64,000 nucleotides of DNA from Oceanobacillus chungangensis (lineage in GTDB: Bacteria; Bacillota; Bacilli; Bacillales; Amphibacillaceae): contig NZ_PIOD01000006.1 of NCBI RefSeq assembly GCF_003369565.1, positions 186,001 through 250,000 of the forward strand, given 5' to 3'. The translations under genes were made by a program, and so were the position numbers. Of this stretch, positions 18,637-27,560 are shown in pieces. Positions within the stretch are counted from its first letter, which is position 1. The number at the start of each line of letters is the position of its first letter. The notes beneath the pieces were generated by a model. The model was not told the origin of the DNA and ran no database searches. It saw only the letters and a list, made by a program, of their open reading frames with translations.

Positions 18637-19587
18637 GTGAAGAGGAAAATTATTATCGTCGCGATTGTTGTTATTATCGTATTGTTATTTGCGTTAATTT
18701 TTGCAGTGAATTATTTTTACGGAGAGAGTGTAAAACGAGGGGTAGAGGTAGAATTATATAGTGGGGATAAGATTGTTGAGGATGTAGCAATTGAGGATAA
18801 AGTGATCTTAGAAGAAGCACAGCAGTGGTTCGCTAATCAGGAGTTGCAACAAGTAGAGCAAGTCTCTAATGATGGTTTGCTCTTAAAATCGATATTTCTA
18901 GAAAATGTAAAATCAACAGGGAAAGCGGTTATTCTTGCACATGGCTACCGTGAACAAAGTGAAAATATGGGGGACTTTGCTAAATTTTATTATGATCAAG
19001 GATTCGATATTTTGATTCCAGACGCTCGTGGTCATGGAAAGAGTGAGGGTGAATATGTTGGTTATGGGTGGCATGATCGCTTGGATTATTTAAAGTGGAT
19101 TGATTTGTTAATAAACGACTATCAAGCGGATAAAATCATTTTGCATGGAAAGTCTATGGGAGCTTCTCTAGTTCTAATGACTAGTGGTGAAGAACTTCCA
19201 AATGAAGTGAAGGCTATTATTGCCGATAGTGGATATACAACGGTGAAAGAGGAATTAAGCTACCAGCTCCAGCATTTATACAACCTGCCCTCATTTCCTT
19301 TATTGGATTTGACAAGTCTCATGACAAAAATAAGGGCCGGCTATTCTTTCGAGGAGGCGTCCGCGATTGAACAGGTGAAACATAATACTCGTCCCCTATT
19401 CATCATTCATGGAGAAGAGGATGAACTTGTTCCAACCGAAATGGCAAATCGACTTTATAATACAGCTAACGGTGAAAAAGAACTTTGGATTGTCCCTAAA
19501 GCTGGTCATACAAAAGCACACACGATGGCCACGTCTGAGTATGAGGAACGATTGTTACAGTTTATCAAAACAGCATCAAAAGAGTAA
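18637..19587 (+). CDS. Membrane-anchored alpha/beta hydrolase
   Basis: A 316-residue hydrolase with one N-terminal membrane anchor (residues about 3-26) and an external catalytic domain. The nucleophile elbow is GKSMG. The motif DARGHGKSEGEYVGYGWHDR precedes it, the acid is in IHGEEDELVP and the His in GHTKAH. GTG 18637 follows AGGGAGG. It is a clear paralogue of the hydrolase at 31416 (same GHGKSEG, GWHDRLDYL and MTSGEELP segments), which lies 12 kb away in the same orientation. Esterase or peptidase-like activity on extracellular substrates is possible; no substrate is known. Confidence 0.88.
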   Translation: MKRKIIIVAIVVIIVLLFALIFAVNYFYGESVKRGVEVELYSGDKIVEDVAIEDKVILEEAQQWFANQELQQVEQVSNDGLLLKSIFLENVKSTGKAVILAHGYREQSENMGDFAKFYYDQGFDILIPDARGHGKSEGEYVGYGWHDRLDYLKWIDLLINDYQADKIILHGKSMGASLVLMTSGEELPNEVKAIIADSGYTTVKEELSYQLQHLYNLPSFPLLDLTSLMTKIRAGYSFEEASAIEQVKHNTRPLFIIHGEEDELVPTEMANRLYNTANGEKELWIVPKAGHTKAHTMATSEYEERLLQFIKTASKE

Positions 19588-19590
19588 CAA

Positions 19591-20547
19591 TCAATTATCA
19601 GATGTTAATCGCTGAACCGCAGACACAGTTTTTCTATTTCCTAATGAAGAGACAACACTATGCAAAATCATGGTAATAATGACGAGCCCGATTCCAGCAA
19701 ACGAAAGAAGACTTGGAAGTGGAGCACTTAGTATAAGTATTTCGCCAATCAATGCAAAAACAACCTCACCTGATTGGGTCGCCACCACCCCGGCTAATTT
19801 TTGCGTATTGTTCCGGACGATTTCGGTGGCATAGAAGAACAGAGCTGTTGCGATGACGCCAGATGAAACAGCGACAATAAATGTTTGGATTAGTTGATTT
19901 ACACTTGGTAAACCATGTGCGCTCACTCCATAAATGGAAAGTATCATCCAAAACGGCAAGGAAGCTATCGTCATCCCAAGAATTCTTTGAAACGTATTTA
20001 ATTCACTACCCACCAATTCCATCATTTTTCGGTTACCGAGTGGATAGGCAAATGCAGTAATAATTAAGGGAATTACACAAAGTATCACATTCATAATGGG
20101 GACGGATGATGCGTGTTCGAACTGCATGATAAATACGCCAGCGAGAATAATTAACGAAATAAATACACTTTGCATAGGAATACGTTGTTTGTTTCCTTTA
20201 TTTAGAAATGGTACGAGTAATGATCCAGCAATAATCGTAATTTGAAATGTTGCAGCGACAAGCCAATCCGGTCCATAAATGGATGCAAATGTAAGTGGTG
20301 CATAGAATAATCCAAACCCAACAGTACTCCAAATAAGCCAAGGAATTGGCTTGTTTTTCATATGTAAAATGACTGGCATGACATTTCGTTTATACCCGAC
20401 AATAATGAATAGTATTGGGAGCATAAAAATGTAGCGAAGTGAAGCACTCCATACCCAACTTCCACCCTCTAATACCATTGATCGATTTAGCACAAACGTT
20501 ACAGAAAAGAATAATGCTCCTAAAATACCAATAAGAATTGCTTTCAT
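19591..20547 (-). CDS. DMT-superfamily transporter (EmrE-like multidrug resistance efflux family)
   Basis: A 318-residue transporter with about ten membrane segments in two five-helix halves. The first half has GALFFSVTFVLNRSMVLEGG and the second starts near PIMNVILCVIPLIITAFAYP. The family exports drugs or metabolites by proton exchange; the substrate is unknown. ATG 20547 (AGAGGTG upstream) is preferred to GTG 20556, which overlaps the ribosome site. The stop codon lies 3 bases from that of the convergent hydrolase, with no obvious terminator between them. Confidence 0.85.
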   Translation of the reverse strand: MKAILIGILGALFFSVTFVLNRSMVLEGGSWVWSASLRYIFMLPILFIIVGYKRNVMPVILHMKNKPIPWLIWSTVGFGLFYAPLTFASIYGPDWLVAATFQITIIAGSLLVPFLNKGNKQRIPMQSVFISLIILAGVFIMQFEHASSVPIMNVILCVIPLIITAFAYPLGNRKMMELVGSELNTFQRILGMTIASLPFWMILSIYGVSAHGLPSVNQLIQTFIVAVSSGVIATALFFYATEIVRNNTQKLAGVVATQSGEVVFALIGEILILSAPLPSLLSFAGIGLVIITMILHSVVSSLGNRKTVSAVQRLTSDN

Positions 20548-20797
20548 CAAAAACACCTCTGATTTTTAAAGGTAATATATTGATATTGAGTATTCTAAAT
20601 ATACATTATTTTTTGTGGAAGCATATAAATTGTTAGAAACTTTATTTGCAAAGAGGGTATAGTTAATGGATAATGACGTCATTATTGCAAATATTGCAGG
20701 ATTTTCGTGATTCATGAAGAATATATTAATGAAGCAGTTACTTTACAATTACGGGAAGCTTAGAATTGATTTTGATTAAATAAGGAAGTGTTCAAGT

Positions 20798-21238
20798 ATG
20801 GAAACTTTACCAAATTGGTTCTGGATTATGTATTCTATCTTTCTTTTTGTATCTTTAATTACCGGATTGATAGGATTGGTTAGACAATGGAAAAGTACAC
20901 TTTCCGCTTTTACTATTGCGTTGTCATTACTTGCGCCTTTAGTCAGCTTTGTCTATTCGATTCAGCGGTCAAATAGTATAACAGCACTTGAATATTTGAT
21001 AGCACAATTGAAAATAGGAGATTTGTGGGCGATATTCATTACAGTTATCTTTTTATGTTTAATTACTTGGAATCTATTTATATTATCCTACTTTATTATG
21101 AAATTGTCGCGAAACCAATCAGTTAAGGAAAAGCTGTCGATGATGAAAGGGAAGCTATTAAGGCTTATGAAAAAGCTACCATTTAGTAAGCATGAAGAGG
21201 ATGTAAAATCTGAAGGTGTAAAAAGTGAAAGTAAGTAA
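20798..21238 (+). CDS. Small three-helix membrane protein of unknown function
   Basis: A 146-residue protein with three hydrophobic segments (about 7-28, 36-53 and 73-99) followed by a basic, then acidic, charged tail (KHEEDVKSEGVKSESK). AAGGAAG precedes the ATG. I recognise no family. The YdcF-like gene starts 25 bases after its stop, so the two probably form a transcript. The preceding 250 bases (20548-20797) hold no intact gene. Confidence 0.65.
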   Translation: METLPNWFWIMYSIFLFVSLITGLIGLVRQWKSTLSAFTIALSLLAPLVSFVYSIQRSNSITALEYLIAQLKIGDLWAIFITVIFLCLITWNLFILSYFIMKLSRNQSVKEKLSMMKGKLLRLMKKLPFSKHEEDVKSEGVKSESK

Positions 21239-21263
21239 AATGTGGAGTAAAAAGAGGTGTACA

Positions 21264-21878
21264 ATGAAAATATCACAACTGCAACATGAAAAACTAACGG
21301 ACGAACAAATGACAGCATTGCTTTACAAGAATATAAAAGATGATTTGGAAAAAGGCGATTGTATTTTTGTTCTAGGGAGCAGTAAGGCTGTGGAATATCG
21401 ATTGCCAAAAGCAGTTCAATTGTATAAAGAGGGACGGGCAAAGAAACTCTTGTTTTCTGGTGGAGTCGTCTGGGAGAAAGGCGGTTTAACAGAGGCAGAG
21501 CTTTTACGAGAAAAAGCGATGGAATTAGGGATACCAAAAGAAGATATTTTAATCGAGAAAGAATCAAAGCATACGAAGGAAAATGCCCTTGCGTCTTTAT
21601 TAGTACTTGACCGAGCATTTGGTCTTCACAATATAAATAGGTTGCTCGTAGTAACGACAACCTATCATATGAGAAGGACTCATCTTACACTCAGAACCTA
21701 TATGCCAGCTTGGATTAAGTATTCTTTATGTGCAGTAAATGATCGAACGACAAGAGAAGAAAATTGGTTTCAAACTCCATATGGTAGAGAACGAGTGGAA
21801 AAGGAGACTAGTAAAATTATCCATTATGTAAAATTAGGCAGCTTGGTTGACGAAGAGATGGAGCTGCCTAAAAACTAA
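21264..21878 (+). CDS. YdcF/ElyC/SanA-like DUF218 protein
   Basis: A 204-residue protein of the DUF218 fold. Family landmarks are IFVLGSSKAVEYRLPKAVQL, KKLLFSGGVVWEKGGLTEAELL, the acidic ILIEKESKHTKENA and TTTYHMRRTHLTLR. Members are linked to cell-envelope carbohydrate metabolism, although the chemistry is unsettled. Unlike SanA it has no membrane anchor here. ATG 21264 follows AGAGGTG; the longer frame from 21225 overlaps the preceding gene. Confidence 0.82.
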   Translation: MKISQLQHEKLTDEQMTALLYKNIKDDLEKGDCIFVLGSSKAVEYRLPKAVQLYKEGRAKKLLFSGGVVWEKGGLTEAELLREKAMELGIPKEDILIEKESKHTKENALASLLVLDRAFGLHNINRLLVVTTTYHMRRTHLTLRTYMPAWIKYSLCAVNDRTTREENWFQTPYGRERVEKETSKIIHYVKLGSLVDEEMELPKN

Positions 21879-21903
21879 ATGTTTATTTGGGAGATTAATA
21901 TTT

Positions 21904-22114
21904 ATGGACAAAATTTAAAAGTATCAATTCACTGCAGAAATTAAGTCTCGTCACAATATGGATGCCGCGTGTATTGAATTCCGTTTAATGTAGAGGAAGT
22001 GTTTGGGACAAACGGACAAGTTAAGGTAAGAGCGTACTTTGATGGCTTTGAATACAGAGAATCACTAGTAAATATGGACTATCTCATCATTATAACGGAA
22101 ATGTGAAAAAATAA
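21904..22114 (+). pseudogene. DUF1905-like gene remnant
   Basis: Reading from ATG 21904 gives QFTAEIKSRHNMDAACIEF, then after a frame change VEEVFGTNGQVKVRAYFDG and FEYRESLVNM, which is the DUF1905 pattern (MDAA-x-VEFP ... VEEVFG-x-x-G-x-VKV-x-A-x-FDG). A TAA stop at codon 5, a frameshift near 21988 and another near 22075 break it. It is the first of three successive decayed genes. Confidence 0.6.
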
Positions 22115-22155
22115 GAAAAGCGTTAATAAGCAATTTTTAAAAAGGAGTTACCATT

Positions 22156-22926
22156 TTGACTAAAAAAATTAACGAGGTATTTGATAGCTTAGCAACAACA
22201 TACGAGCAGAATATAGATAAAGATAGTCCTTATAACTCCGAATATGAAAGACCCGCCATGGTAAACAGCATCACAGGAAATTTATATGGGAAATCGGTAC
22301 TCGATGCTGGTTGCGCTGCTGGGTGGTACTCAGAATATTTATCTAATCAAGGGGCAATGGTTACAGGCATAGATATTAGTAATAAAATGATAGAAGCTGC
22401 GAAAAGAAGAATTGGAGATAAGGTGAATTTTCTTTAGTAGTTAAGATAGTATAAAAACTTTCTTACTACATAAGTGCAACTAAGGCTGTCACAGAAAGGC
22501 ATGGTGACAACCAAGTTTTCTAATCATGATCTACAAGAGAAATTACCGTTTGAAGCAAATAAATTTGATCTGATCATTAGCTCTTTAACGATGCATTATA
22601 TAAAGGAGTGGGGAAATACTTTCTTTGAATTTAATCGTGTATTGAAGCCTGGAGGAACCTTGCTATTTTCCGTGCACCATCCTTTCATGGAATTTCACAA
22701 ATTCGATAGTGAAGAATACTTCAAAAAAGAGCTAATTACAGATACATGGAAAAAGCCTAATCTAACAGTAGATGTTCATTTCTATAGAAGACCGCTTCAA
22801 GATATTATGATAGACACAGTGCGTTACTTCAGCATTGACAAAATAATCGAACCACTACCCCAGGAACAGATGAAACTTAAATATCCTAAACAGTATCATT
22901 ATTTAATGTCAAATCCCCATTTTTAA
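22156..22926 (+). pseudogene. SAM-dependent methyltransferase split by a repeat A insertion
   Basis: TTG 22156 (AAAGGAG upstream) opens a class I methyltransferase with motif I VLDAGCAAGWYSEYL and GIDISNKM. The frame stops at 22435 exactly where repeat A begins. It resumes after the repeat with HDLQEKLPFEANKFDLIISS and continues to KQYHYLMSNPHF. Both parts are in the same frame: removing 90 bp (about 22435-22524) restores a single protein of about 226 residues. The 5' part could still give a 93-residue stub and the 3' part could start within the repeat, but neither would be a whole enzyme. Its original substrate is unknown. Confidence 0.88.
22434..22523 (+). repeat. Repeat A copy inserted in a methyltransferase gene
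   Basis: A 90-bp element starting TTAGTAGTTAAGATAG and ending CCAAGTTTTCTAA. Its hairpins are GTAGTTAAGA...TCTTACTAC and GTCAC...GTGAC. It begins with two consecutive in-frame TAG codons. Confidence 0.92.
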
Positions 22927-23014
22927 TTGTAAAAGCTAAATCGCGAAAATAAATATCGCTGACGATTAAGATGTAAATTAAATTTACTCAAATCTAAATA
23001 TAAGAAGTGAAATA

Positions 23015-23509
23015 ATGGAAGTCTGTATTTTCTTCCAGATTATAGCAAGAGGATCACAAGCATGTATTATTTATGAAAATAAATATGTATGCTGTTTTTA
23101 AGTAGGTAAGAAACTATCACGACTTTCTCACTACATAAGTGCAACTAAGGCTGTCACCTAAAAACTTGGTGACAACCAAGTTTTCTAAAATAAATTTCCA
23201 ATCAATAAAGGTCATGTGCTCGTTGTTTCGAAAAGACATTTTCCAGAATTCACGGAGGTTGATCAAGTGAGTTTCAGTGAAGTCATCCTTACAGCACAAA
23301 AAGTAGCAACCGCGCTTGAAACATTATTTCTTGCCGATGGGATAACAATTATGTAGAATAGCTGGATATTTAAGGATTTGGAGCATTATCATATGCACAT
23401 TGTGCCAAGGTTTATGAACGATAGATTTGCTTGGGTCGAACCAGAGGTAAATGTTAGTGTTAATGAATTCATGGAATTGGCAGCAAGCTTACTAGATGTT
23501 TTAAATTGA
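23015..23509 (+). pseudogene. HIT-family protein gene broken by repeat A and a stop codon
   Basis: From ATG 23015 the frame gives CIFFQIIARGSQ and IIYENKYVCCF, the start of a histidine-triad protein. It stops at 23099, where repeat A begins. After the repeat the same frame continues PINKGHVLVVSKRHFPEF and, past a TAG at 23354, LEHYHMHIVPRF with the HxHxH active site, then ends at 23507. HIT proteins are nucleotidyl hydrolases or transferases. The usual CxFC zinc pair reads CIFF, suggesting decay beyond the insertion. Confidence 0.85.
23099..23188 (+). repeat. Repeat A copy inserted in a HIT gene
   Basis: 90 bp with AGTAGGTAAGAAA...CTTTCTCACTAC, CATAAGTGCAACTAAGGCTGTCACC, GGTGACAACCAAGTTTTCTAA. 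It is the closest relative of the copy 665 bp upstream. Confidence 0.92.
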
Positions 23510-23554
23510 GATTACTAAATAAATGGAACTCGGGAACAAGCTGGAGGAGTTGTA

Positions 23555-24727
23555 TTGAAATCTAATTTTGTGCTCAAACTTATATTGTTTATTGCTATCA
23601 GTTTAAGTATTATGTTTCTAGGTTTTGTTCTAATCGTATTAATGATATTTTCAGGCGAAATAAAGTTTTATCCGAGCTTTATTGCAATTATGGTTGCAGG
23701 GATTATTTTCTTTATTAGTAATTGGATCTTCCATTTTTTTAGTTCTAAAGTATGGAAGATTAGTGCGTTCGTATTTCTTATATTATGTATCGTTGCGGTG
23801 ATTGTTTTTGAGCAAATCGATGCCTACCATAGTAGTTTTGAAACAATGGAGGATCAGGAAGCAGATCTATATCTATATCAGCCATTCACAAATGAATCCT
23901 CTCTAGCTACCCTAGAAAATCCTGCCACTTTCAAGATGGGGGGTGAGCTATTAGTATTAGACGGTGCAACAGCATTGTATCCATTATATGCAGCCTTTGC
24001 ACAAGCTACATATCCAGAAAAGGAATATGATATGTATATGAGTGAAGTGATGGTGAGCACAACACCAGATGCTTATCAGAACTTAATCCATGGTGTTGCA
24101 GATATTATTTTTGTAGCTGGTCCATCAGTCCAGCAACTAGAAGATGCGAAAGCACAAGGGGTCGAGCTCGAAATGACTCCAATAGGCAGAGAGGCATTTG
24201 TGTTTTTCGTAAATGCGGGGAATCCTGTTGAAGGACTTTCAGTTCAACAGATACAAGACATTTATTCTGGTGAAGTGAAAAATTGGAATGAGCTAGGTGG
24301 CAAGAATGAAAAAATCCGAGCCTTTCAGCGTCCTGAGGATAGTGGAAGTCAAACAGCTCTTGTAAACTTAATGGGAAGAACGCCAATTGTCAAAGCTCCA
24401 AGAGAAGATGTTGTCAGTGGTATGGGTGGTATTATTGAACAAACTGCTAACTATCGTAATTATCCAAATGCAATTGGTTACTCTTTTCGCTACTTTTCCA
24501 TGGAAATGGTCCAGAATGATGCGATTCGTCATTTAGAGATAGATGGTGTTTTCCCAAGTGAAGAAACTATCCGGAATGGCACGTATCCACTAGCTTCCGA
24601 ATTTTACGCCATTACTGCTGGCAGCGATAATCCGAATATCGAACCTTTTTTACAATGGATTTTATCACCACAGGGACAATCTCTTGTTGAGAAAACAGGA
24701 TATGTGCCGATTAATAATATAGAATAA
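23555..24727 (+). CDS. PstS-like substrate-binding protein fused to an N-terminal membrane domain
   Basis: A 390-residue protein. Residues 1-90 carry three hydrophobic segments (about 6-33, 42-66, 68-88). Residues about 125-388 are a type II periplasmic-binding domain of the PstS class: LVLDGATALYPLYAAFA, the mid DIIFVAGPS, the QIQDIYSGEVKNWNELGG signature, RPEDSGSQTAL and IGYSFRYF. No lipobox is present; the membrane helices replace the usual lipid anchor. No pst permease genes follow, so it may be a phosphate or other anion sensor rather than a transport component (inference). TTG 23555 follows GGAGGAG. Confidence 0.82.
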   Translation: MKSNFVLKLILFIAISLSIMFLGFVLIVLMIFSGEIKFYPSFIAIMVAGIIFFISNWIFHFFSSKVWKISAFVFLILCIVAVIVFEQIDAYHSSFETMEDQEADLYLYQPFTNESSLATLENPATFKMGGELLVLDGATALYPLYAAFAQATYPEKEYDMYMSEVMVSTTPDAYQNLIHGVADIIFVAGPSVQQLEDAKAQGVELEMTPIGREAFVFFVNAGNPVEGLSVQQIQDIYSGEVKNWNELGGKNEKIRAFQRPEDSGSQTALVNLMGRTPIVKAPREDVVSGMGGIIEQTANYRNYPNAIGYSFRYFSMEMVQNDAIRHLEIDGVFPSEETIRNGTYPLASEFYAITAGSDNPNIEPFLQWILSPQGQSLVEKTGYVPINNIE

Positions 24728-24745
24728 ATAAATATAATCCACGGA

Positions 24746-25258
24746 GTGATACCAATTAATAACAAGTTAATTTCGTTCCCGCCAGTTTTACCGCAAAATC
24801 CAAAAGTGTTAATTCTCGGGTCGATGCCTGGAAAGGTTTCACTTGAGAAACAGGAGTATTATGGTAATCCACGTAATCACTTTTGGCCGATTATCTTTGA
24901 ATTACTTAATGAGTCTCCTGTAGACGATTACAGGGGGAAGATTGCAATTGCAAAAAGGCATGGACTTGCATTATGGGACTCTATCGGCTCATGCTATCGT
25001 CAAGGTAGCTTAGATACAAATATTGTCGATGAAGAACCTAATGACATACTAGCAATATTAGAAGAATATCCATCGATTCGTTTGATTGCCTGTAATGGAA
25101 CCAAATCCTATACTACATTTAAGAAGAACTTTAACTTAACAGCGTATCCCGATGTCAATGTTATTAAGTTACCATCAACGAGTCCAATCCCTGGAAAATA
25201 CACGAAATCATTTACAGGTAAAGTTAATGCATGGCGAGAAATTTTACATTATCTTTAA
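24746..25258 (+). CDS. DNA-deoxyinosine glycosylase (uracil-DNA glycosylase superfamily)
   Basis: About 168-170 residues of the UDG superfamily, close to hypoxanthine-DNA glycosylases. The N-terminal active-site motif is LILGSMPGKVS followed by QEYYGNPRNHFW, then LALWDSIGSC; the leucine-loop motif is LPSTSPIP. It removes deaminated bases from DNA, starting base-excision repair. Start choice is odd: GTG 24746 lies inside the only plausible ribosome site, CGGAGTGAT. That site would best serve ATT 24755, a rare start codon. No ATG lies nearby in frame. Confidence 0.85.
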   Translation: MIPINNKLISFPPVLPQNPKVLILGSMPGKVSLEKQEYYGNPRNHFWPIIFELLNESPVDDYRGKIAIAKRHGLALWDSIGSCYRQGSLDTNIVDEEPNDILAILEEYPSIRLIACNGTKSYTTFKKNFNLTAYPDVNVIKLPSTSPIPGKYTKSFTGKVNAWREILHYL

Positions 25259-25392
25259 GATTTAGATTTCATCAAGATTAAGTCTAAAGGAAGTTGGATA
25301 AGCTGTAGTTTTCAAAAGATAATATTCATATTACTAATTATTTGGTATGGTATAAATGAACTGTAATTTGATTAAAGGCAGGAAAATTGAAT

Positions 25393-26478
25393 ATGAAATT
25401 ATTTTGGTTCCGGTTCGTGATTTTTAGTGTATTGTGGATCCTACTAATTATGATAGATAGTAAGCAAGTCCCAGTTAGCATTATAATTTTTGCTTTAAGT
25501 CTAGGGATATATTTTCTTCTGTCAATTCATAAGCTGCCATCAATGCTCTACATCTCACTCGCTATTATTGTATTTATTCATGGATTTTTATTAACAAACA
25601 ATGTGATGCTAGGTGTTCTTCTTATTCTATACTTGTTAATTGATGCTAGTTTTCGCTTAAAAGAAAAACAATTCGTAAGTTATTTTGTTGTAACGATGAT
25701 TCTAACCCTTCTCCTTTTTTTTATTCGTGGCGAGGCAACATTTGAAATCGTCATAATGCTAGTTTTTCTTTATTACCTAATCCTCATAATTAGTAGAATG
25801 ACCGTGGATAGGAAGGAGCAGGCGGAGATTTATGATCAGTTACGTGGTGAATATCGGAATTTAAAGCGAATGAACCTTACAGCTGAAAATAATGCGCGAC
25901 TTGAGGAACGAACGAAAATTGCTCGAGACATTCATGATTCAGTTGGACATAGGTTAACGGCATTAATTATGAAACTAGAAATGCTAATGATTCAAGATTC
26001 GAATAATAGTTTCGGAGAATTAAAGAAAATGGCAAATGAGAGTTTGGAAGAAACAAGACATGCAGTAAAGGTACTGCAAACAGAGGAAGATGAAGGGATT
26101 GCTACAATTGTTCATCTGATTCGGAAGCTAGAAGCGGAAAGTCATGTTCTTGTTCAGTTTACAATGAAACAAGGGGTATTATCGGTACCAATGACAAATG
26201 ATAGAAGTGTTGCACTTTACCGGGTAATACAAGAATCACTAACGAATGCGATGCGTCATGCAGGCTCCAGGGAAGTTCAGGTTATATTAGGAAAATCAGC
26301 AACGGGCGACATATCCTTTGAAATTAATAATGCTGTTCTTAACCCGCCCCCTATTACATATGGTTTTGGTTTAACAAATATGAAGCGACGAATTGATGAA
26401 GTGAAGGGGACGCTGAGTATTTATCAAACGGATAGACAGTTTGTTGTAACAGGCAGTATTCCAAGTGAGGGGGATTAA
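25393..26478 (+). CDS. lnrJ: LnrJ-like sensor histidine kinase (NarL-type)
   Basis: A 361-residue kinase with five or six N-terminal membrane helices (residues about 5-135) and almost no external domain, then HisKA_3 with EERTKIARDIHDSVGHRL (phospho-accepting His in RDIHDS) and a HATPase domain (RVIQESLTNAMRHAG, GFGLTNMKRR). It is followed one base later by a LuxR-type regulator and then by a three-gene ABC exporter. This is the B. subtilis lnrJK-lnrLMN (yfiJK-yfiLMN) order, where the system senses linearmycin-type polyene antibiotics in the membrane. The symbol is by context and similarity. ATG 25393 is preferred to TTG 25387. Confidence 0.85.
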   Translation: MKLFWFRFVIFSVLWILLIMIDSKQVPVSIIIFALSLGIYFLLSIHKLPSMLYISLAIIVFIHGFLLTNNVMLGVLLILYLLIDASFRLKEKQFVSYFVVTMILTLLLFFIRGEATFEIVIMLVFLYYLILIISRMTVDRKEQAEIYDQLRGEYRNLKRMNLTAENNARLEERTKIARDIHDSVGHRLTALIMKLEMLMIQDSNNSFGELKKMANESLEETRHAVKVLQTEEDEGIATIVHLIRKLEAESHVLVQFTMKQGVLSVPMTNDRSVALYRVIQESLTNAMRHAGSREVQVILGKSATGDISFEINNAVLNPPPITYGFGLTNMKRRIDEVKGTLSIYQTDRQFVVTGSIPSEGD

Positions 26479-26479
26479 C

Positions 26480-27115
26480 ATGTTGCGAGTATTATTGGTT
26501 GAAGATCAGCCAATCGTGAGACAGGGTTTAAAAGTCATCTTAGAACAGGACGAAAATATTGCGGTTACTCATCAGGCGGAGAATGGACGCGAAGCAATCG
26601 AGATTTTAGAAAAACATTTGATTGATTTTATTATGATGGATGTAAGAATGCCTGAAATGAATGGGATAGAAGCAACTAGAAGGATTAAACAACACTGGCC
26701 AAATATTAAGATTTTAATATTAACAACATTTAATGACGATGAGTATGCACTAAATGCACTGAAAGAAGGTGCAAATGGTTTTTTATTAAAAACCTCGGAG
26801 CCAAGAAAATTAATTGAAGCAGTACACAGTTGCATGAACGGTGGATTAACCATTCACGATGAAGTTGCTGCGAAAGTAATGCCTCGTCTTTTACAATCTT
26901 CGAATAAACCACAGATTGATATAGTGTTTACTCCAAGAGAAATAGCGATAACAAAGCTAATTGGTGAGGGGAAGACGAACAAGGAAATTGCAGCGACCCT
27001 CTTCTTATCAATTGGCACAGTAAAAAATCATCTGACAGCGATTTTGCAAAAAACAAAATTGCGTGATCGTACACAATTAGCAATCTATGCTGTGAAACAT
27101 GATATTGGGAATTAA
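26480..27115 (+). CDS. lnrK: LnrK-like response regulator (NarL/LuxR family)
   Basis: A 211-residue regulator. The receiver has LLVEDQPIVRQGL, the phospho-acceptor Asp in FIMMDVRMPEMNGIEA and the Lys in FLLKTSEP. A C-terminal LuxR helix-turn-helix follows with FTPREIAITKLIGEGKTNKEIA and SIGTVKNHLTAILQKTKLRDRTQ. AGGGGGATT overlaps the end of the kinase gene. It probably activates lnrLMN through the two palindromes at 27516-27560. A terminator follows, so the transporter needs its own promoter. Confidence 0.88.
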   Translation: MLRVLLVEDQPIVRQGLKVILEQDENIAVTHQAENGREAIEILEKHLIDFIMMDVRMPEMNGIEATRRIKQHWPNIKILILTTFNDDEYALNALKEGANGFLLKTSEPRKLIEAVHSCMNGGLTIHDEVAAKVMPRLLQSSNKPQIDIVFTPREIAITKLIGEGKTNKEIAATLFLSIGTVKNHLTAILQKTKLRDRTQLAIYAVKHDIGN

Positions 27116-27142
27116 CATTAATTTATGGCTTAACAATAAAAT

Positions 27143-27176
27143 CTCCTCATAACGTATATATGAGGAGGTTTTTTTC
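27143..27176 (+). terminator. Terminator after the lnrJK pair
   Basis: CTCCTCATA ACGTA TATGAGGAG followed by GTTTTTTTC. Confidence 0.88.
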
Positions 27177-27515
27177 TTGTACTTTAAGAATGGAAAAAAT
27201 TTATTGAAGAGCTGACTAATAAATCTGTTTTACAATTAATGAATGATAAAGATAAGTCGTTATTATCTTTGAGCAATATGCGATGTTGATTGTAGGCTAT
27301 ATCCGCAGCTGGATTAACGCCAAGAGTGAGAATTGTTTTCCCAGCTTAATAAGAGGGCTTACATAATAGCAAACGCATAATCCCAGCAAAGTATATTTCC
27401 TGAGCGTGTGCCAATAATCACATATCTGCGTAGAATAGTTCCCACTATGTATATTAATAGCACTAATGAATGAGAAAAGATCTTTAATAAAAACACCCAT
27501 GTCTAGCTAGGAAAA

Positions 27516-27560
27516 ATGACTTAGGTCATATTGCAATAGAATATATCATGACGCTGGTCA
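27516..27560 (+). promoter_or_regulatory. Two palindromes before lnrL, probable LnrK sites
   Basis: ATGAC TTAG GTCAT (27516-27529) and ATGAC GCTG GTCAG (27548-27561) share ATGACnnnnGTCA. Their centres are 32 bp apart, about three helical turns, so they lie on the same face of DNA. They sit 54 bases upstream of the lnrL start. The rest of the 27177-27613 gap shows no gene. Confidence 0.55.

Noticed and set aside
20640-20766. Short fragment MDNDVIIANIAGF and a possible tail EEYINEAVTLQLREA
   Set aside because: There are too few residues and a stop between them; it could be a gene relic but no family can be named.
21088-21660. 190-codon minus-strand frame across the small membrane protein and YdcF-like genes
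   Set aside because: It spans two plus-strand genes with good ribosome sites and itself has none.
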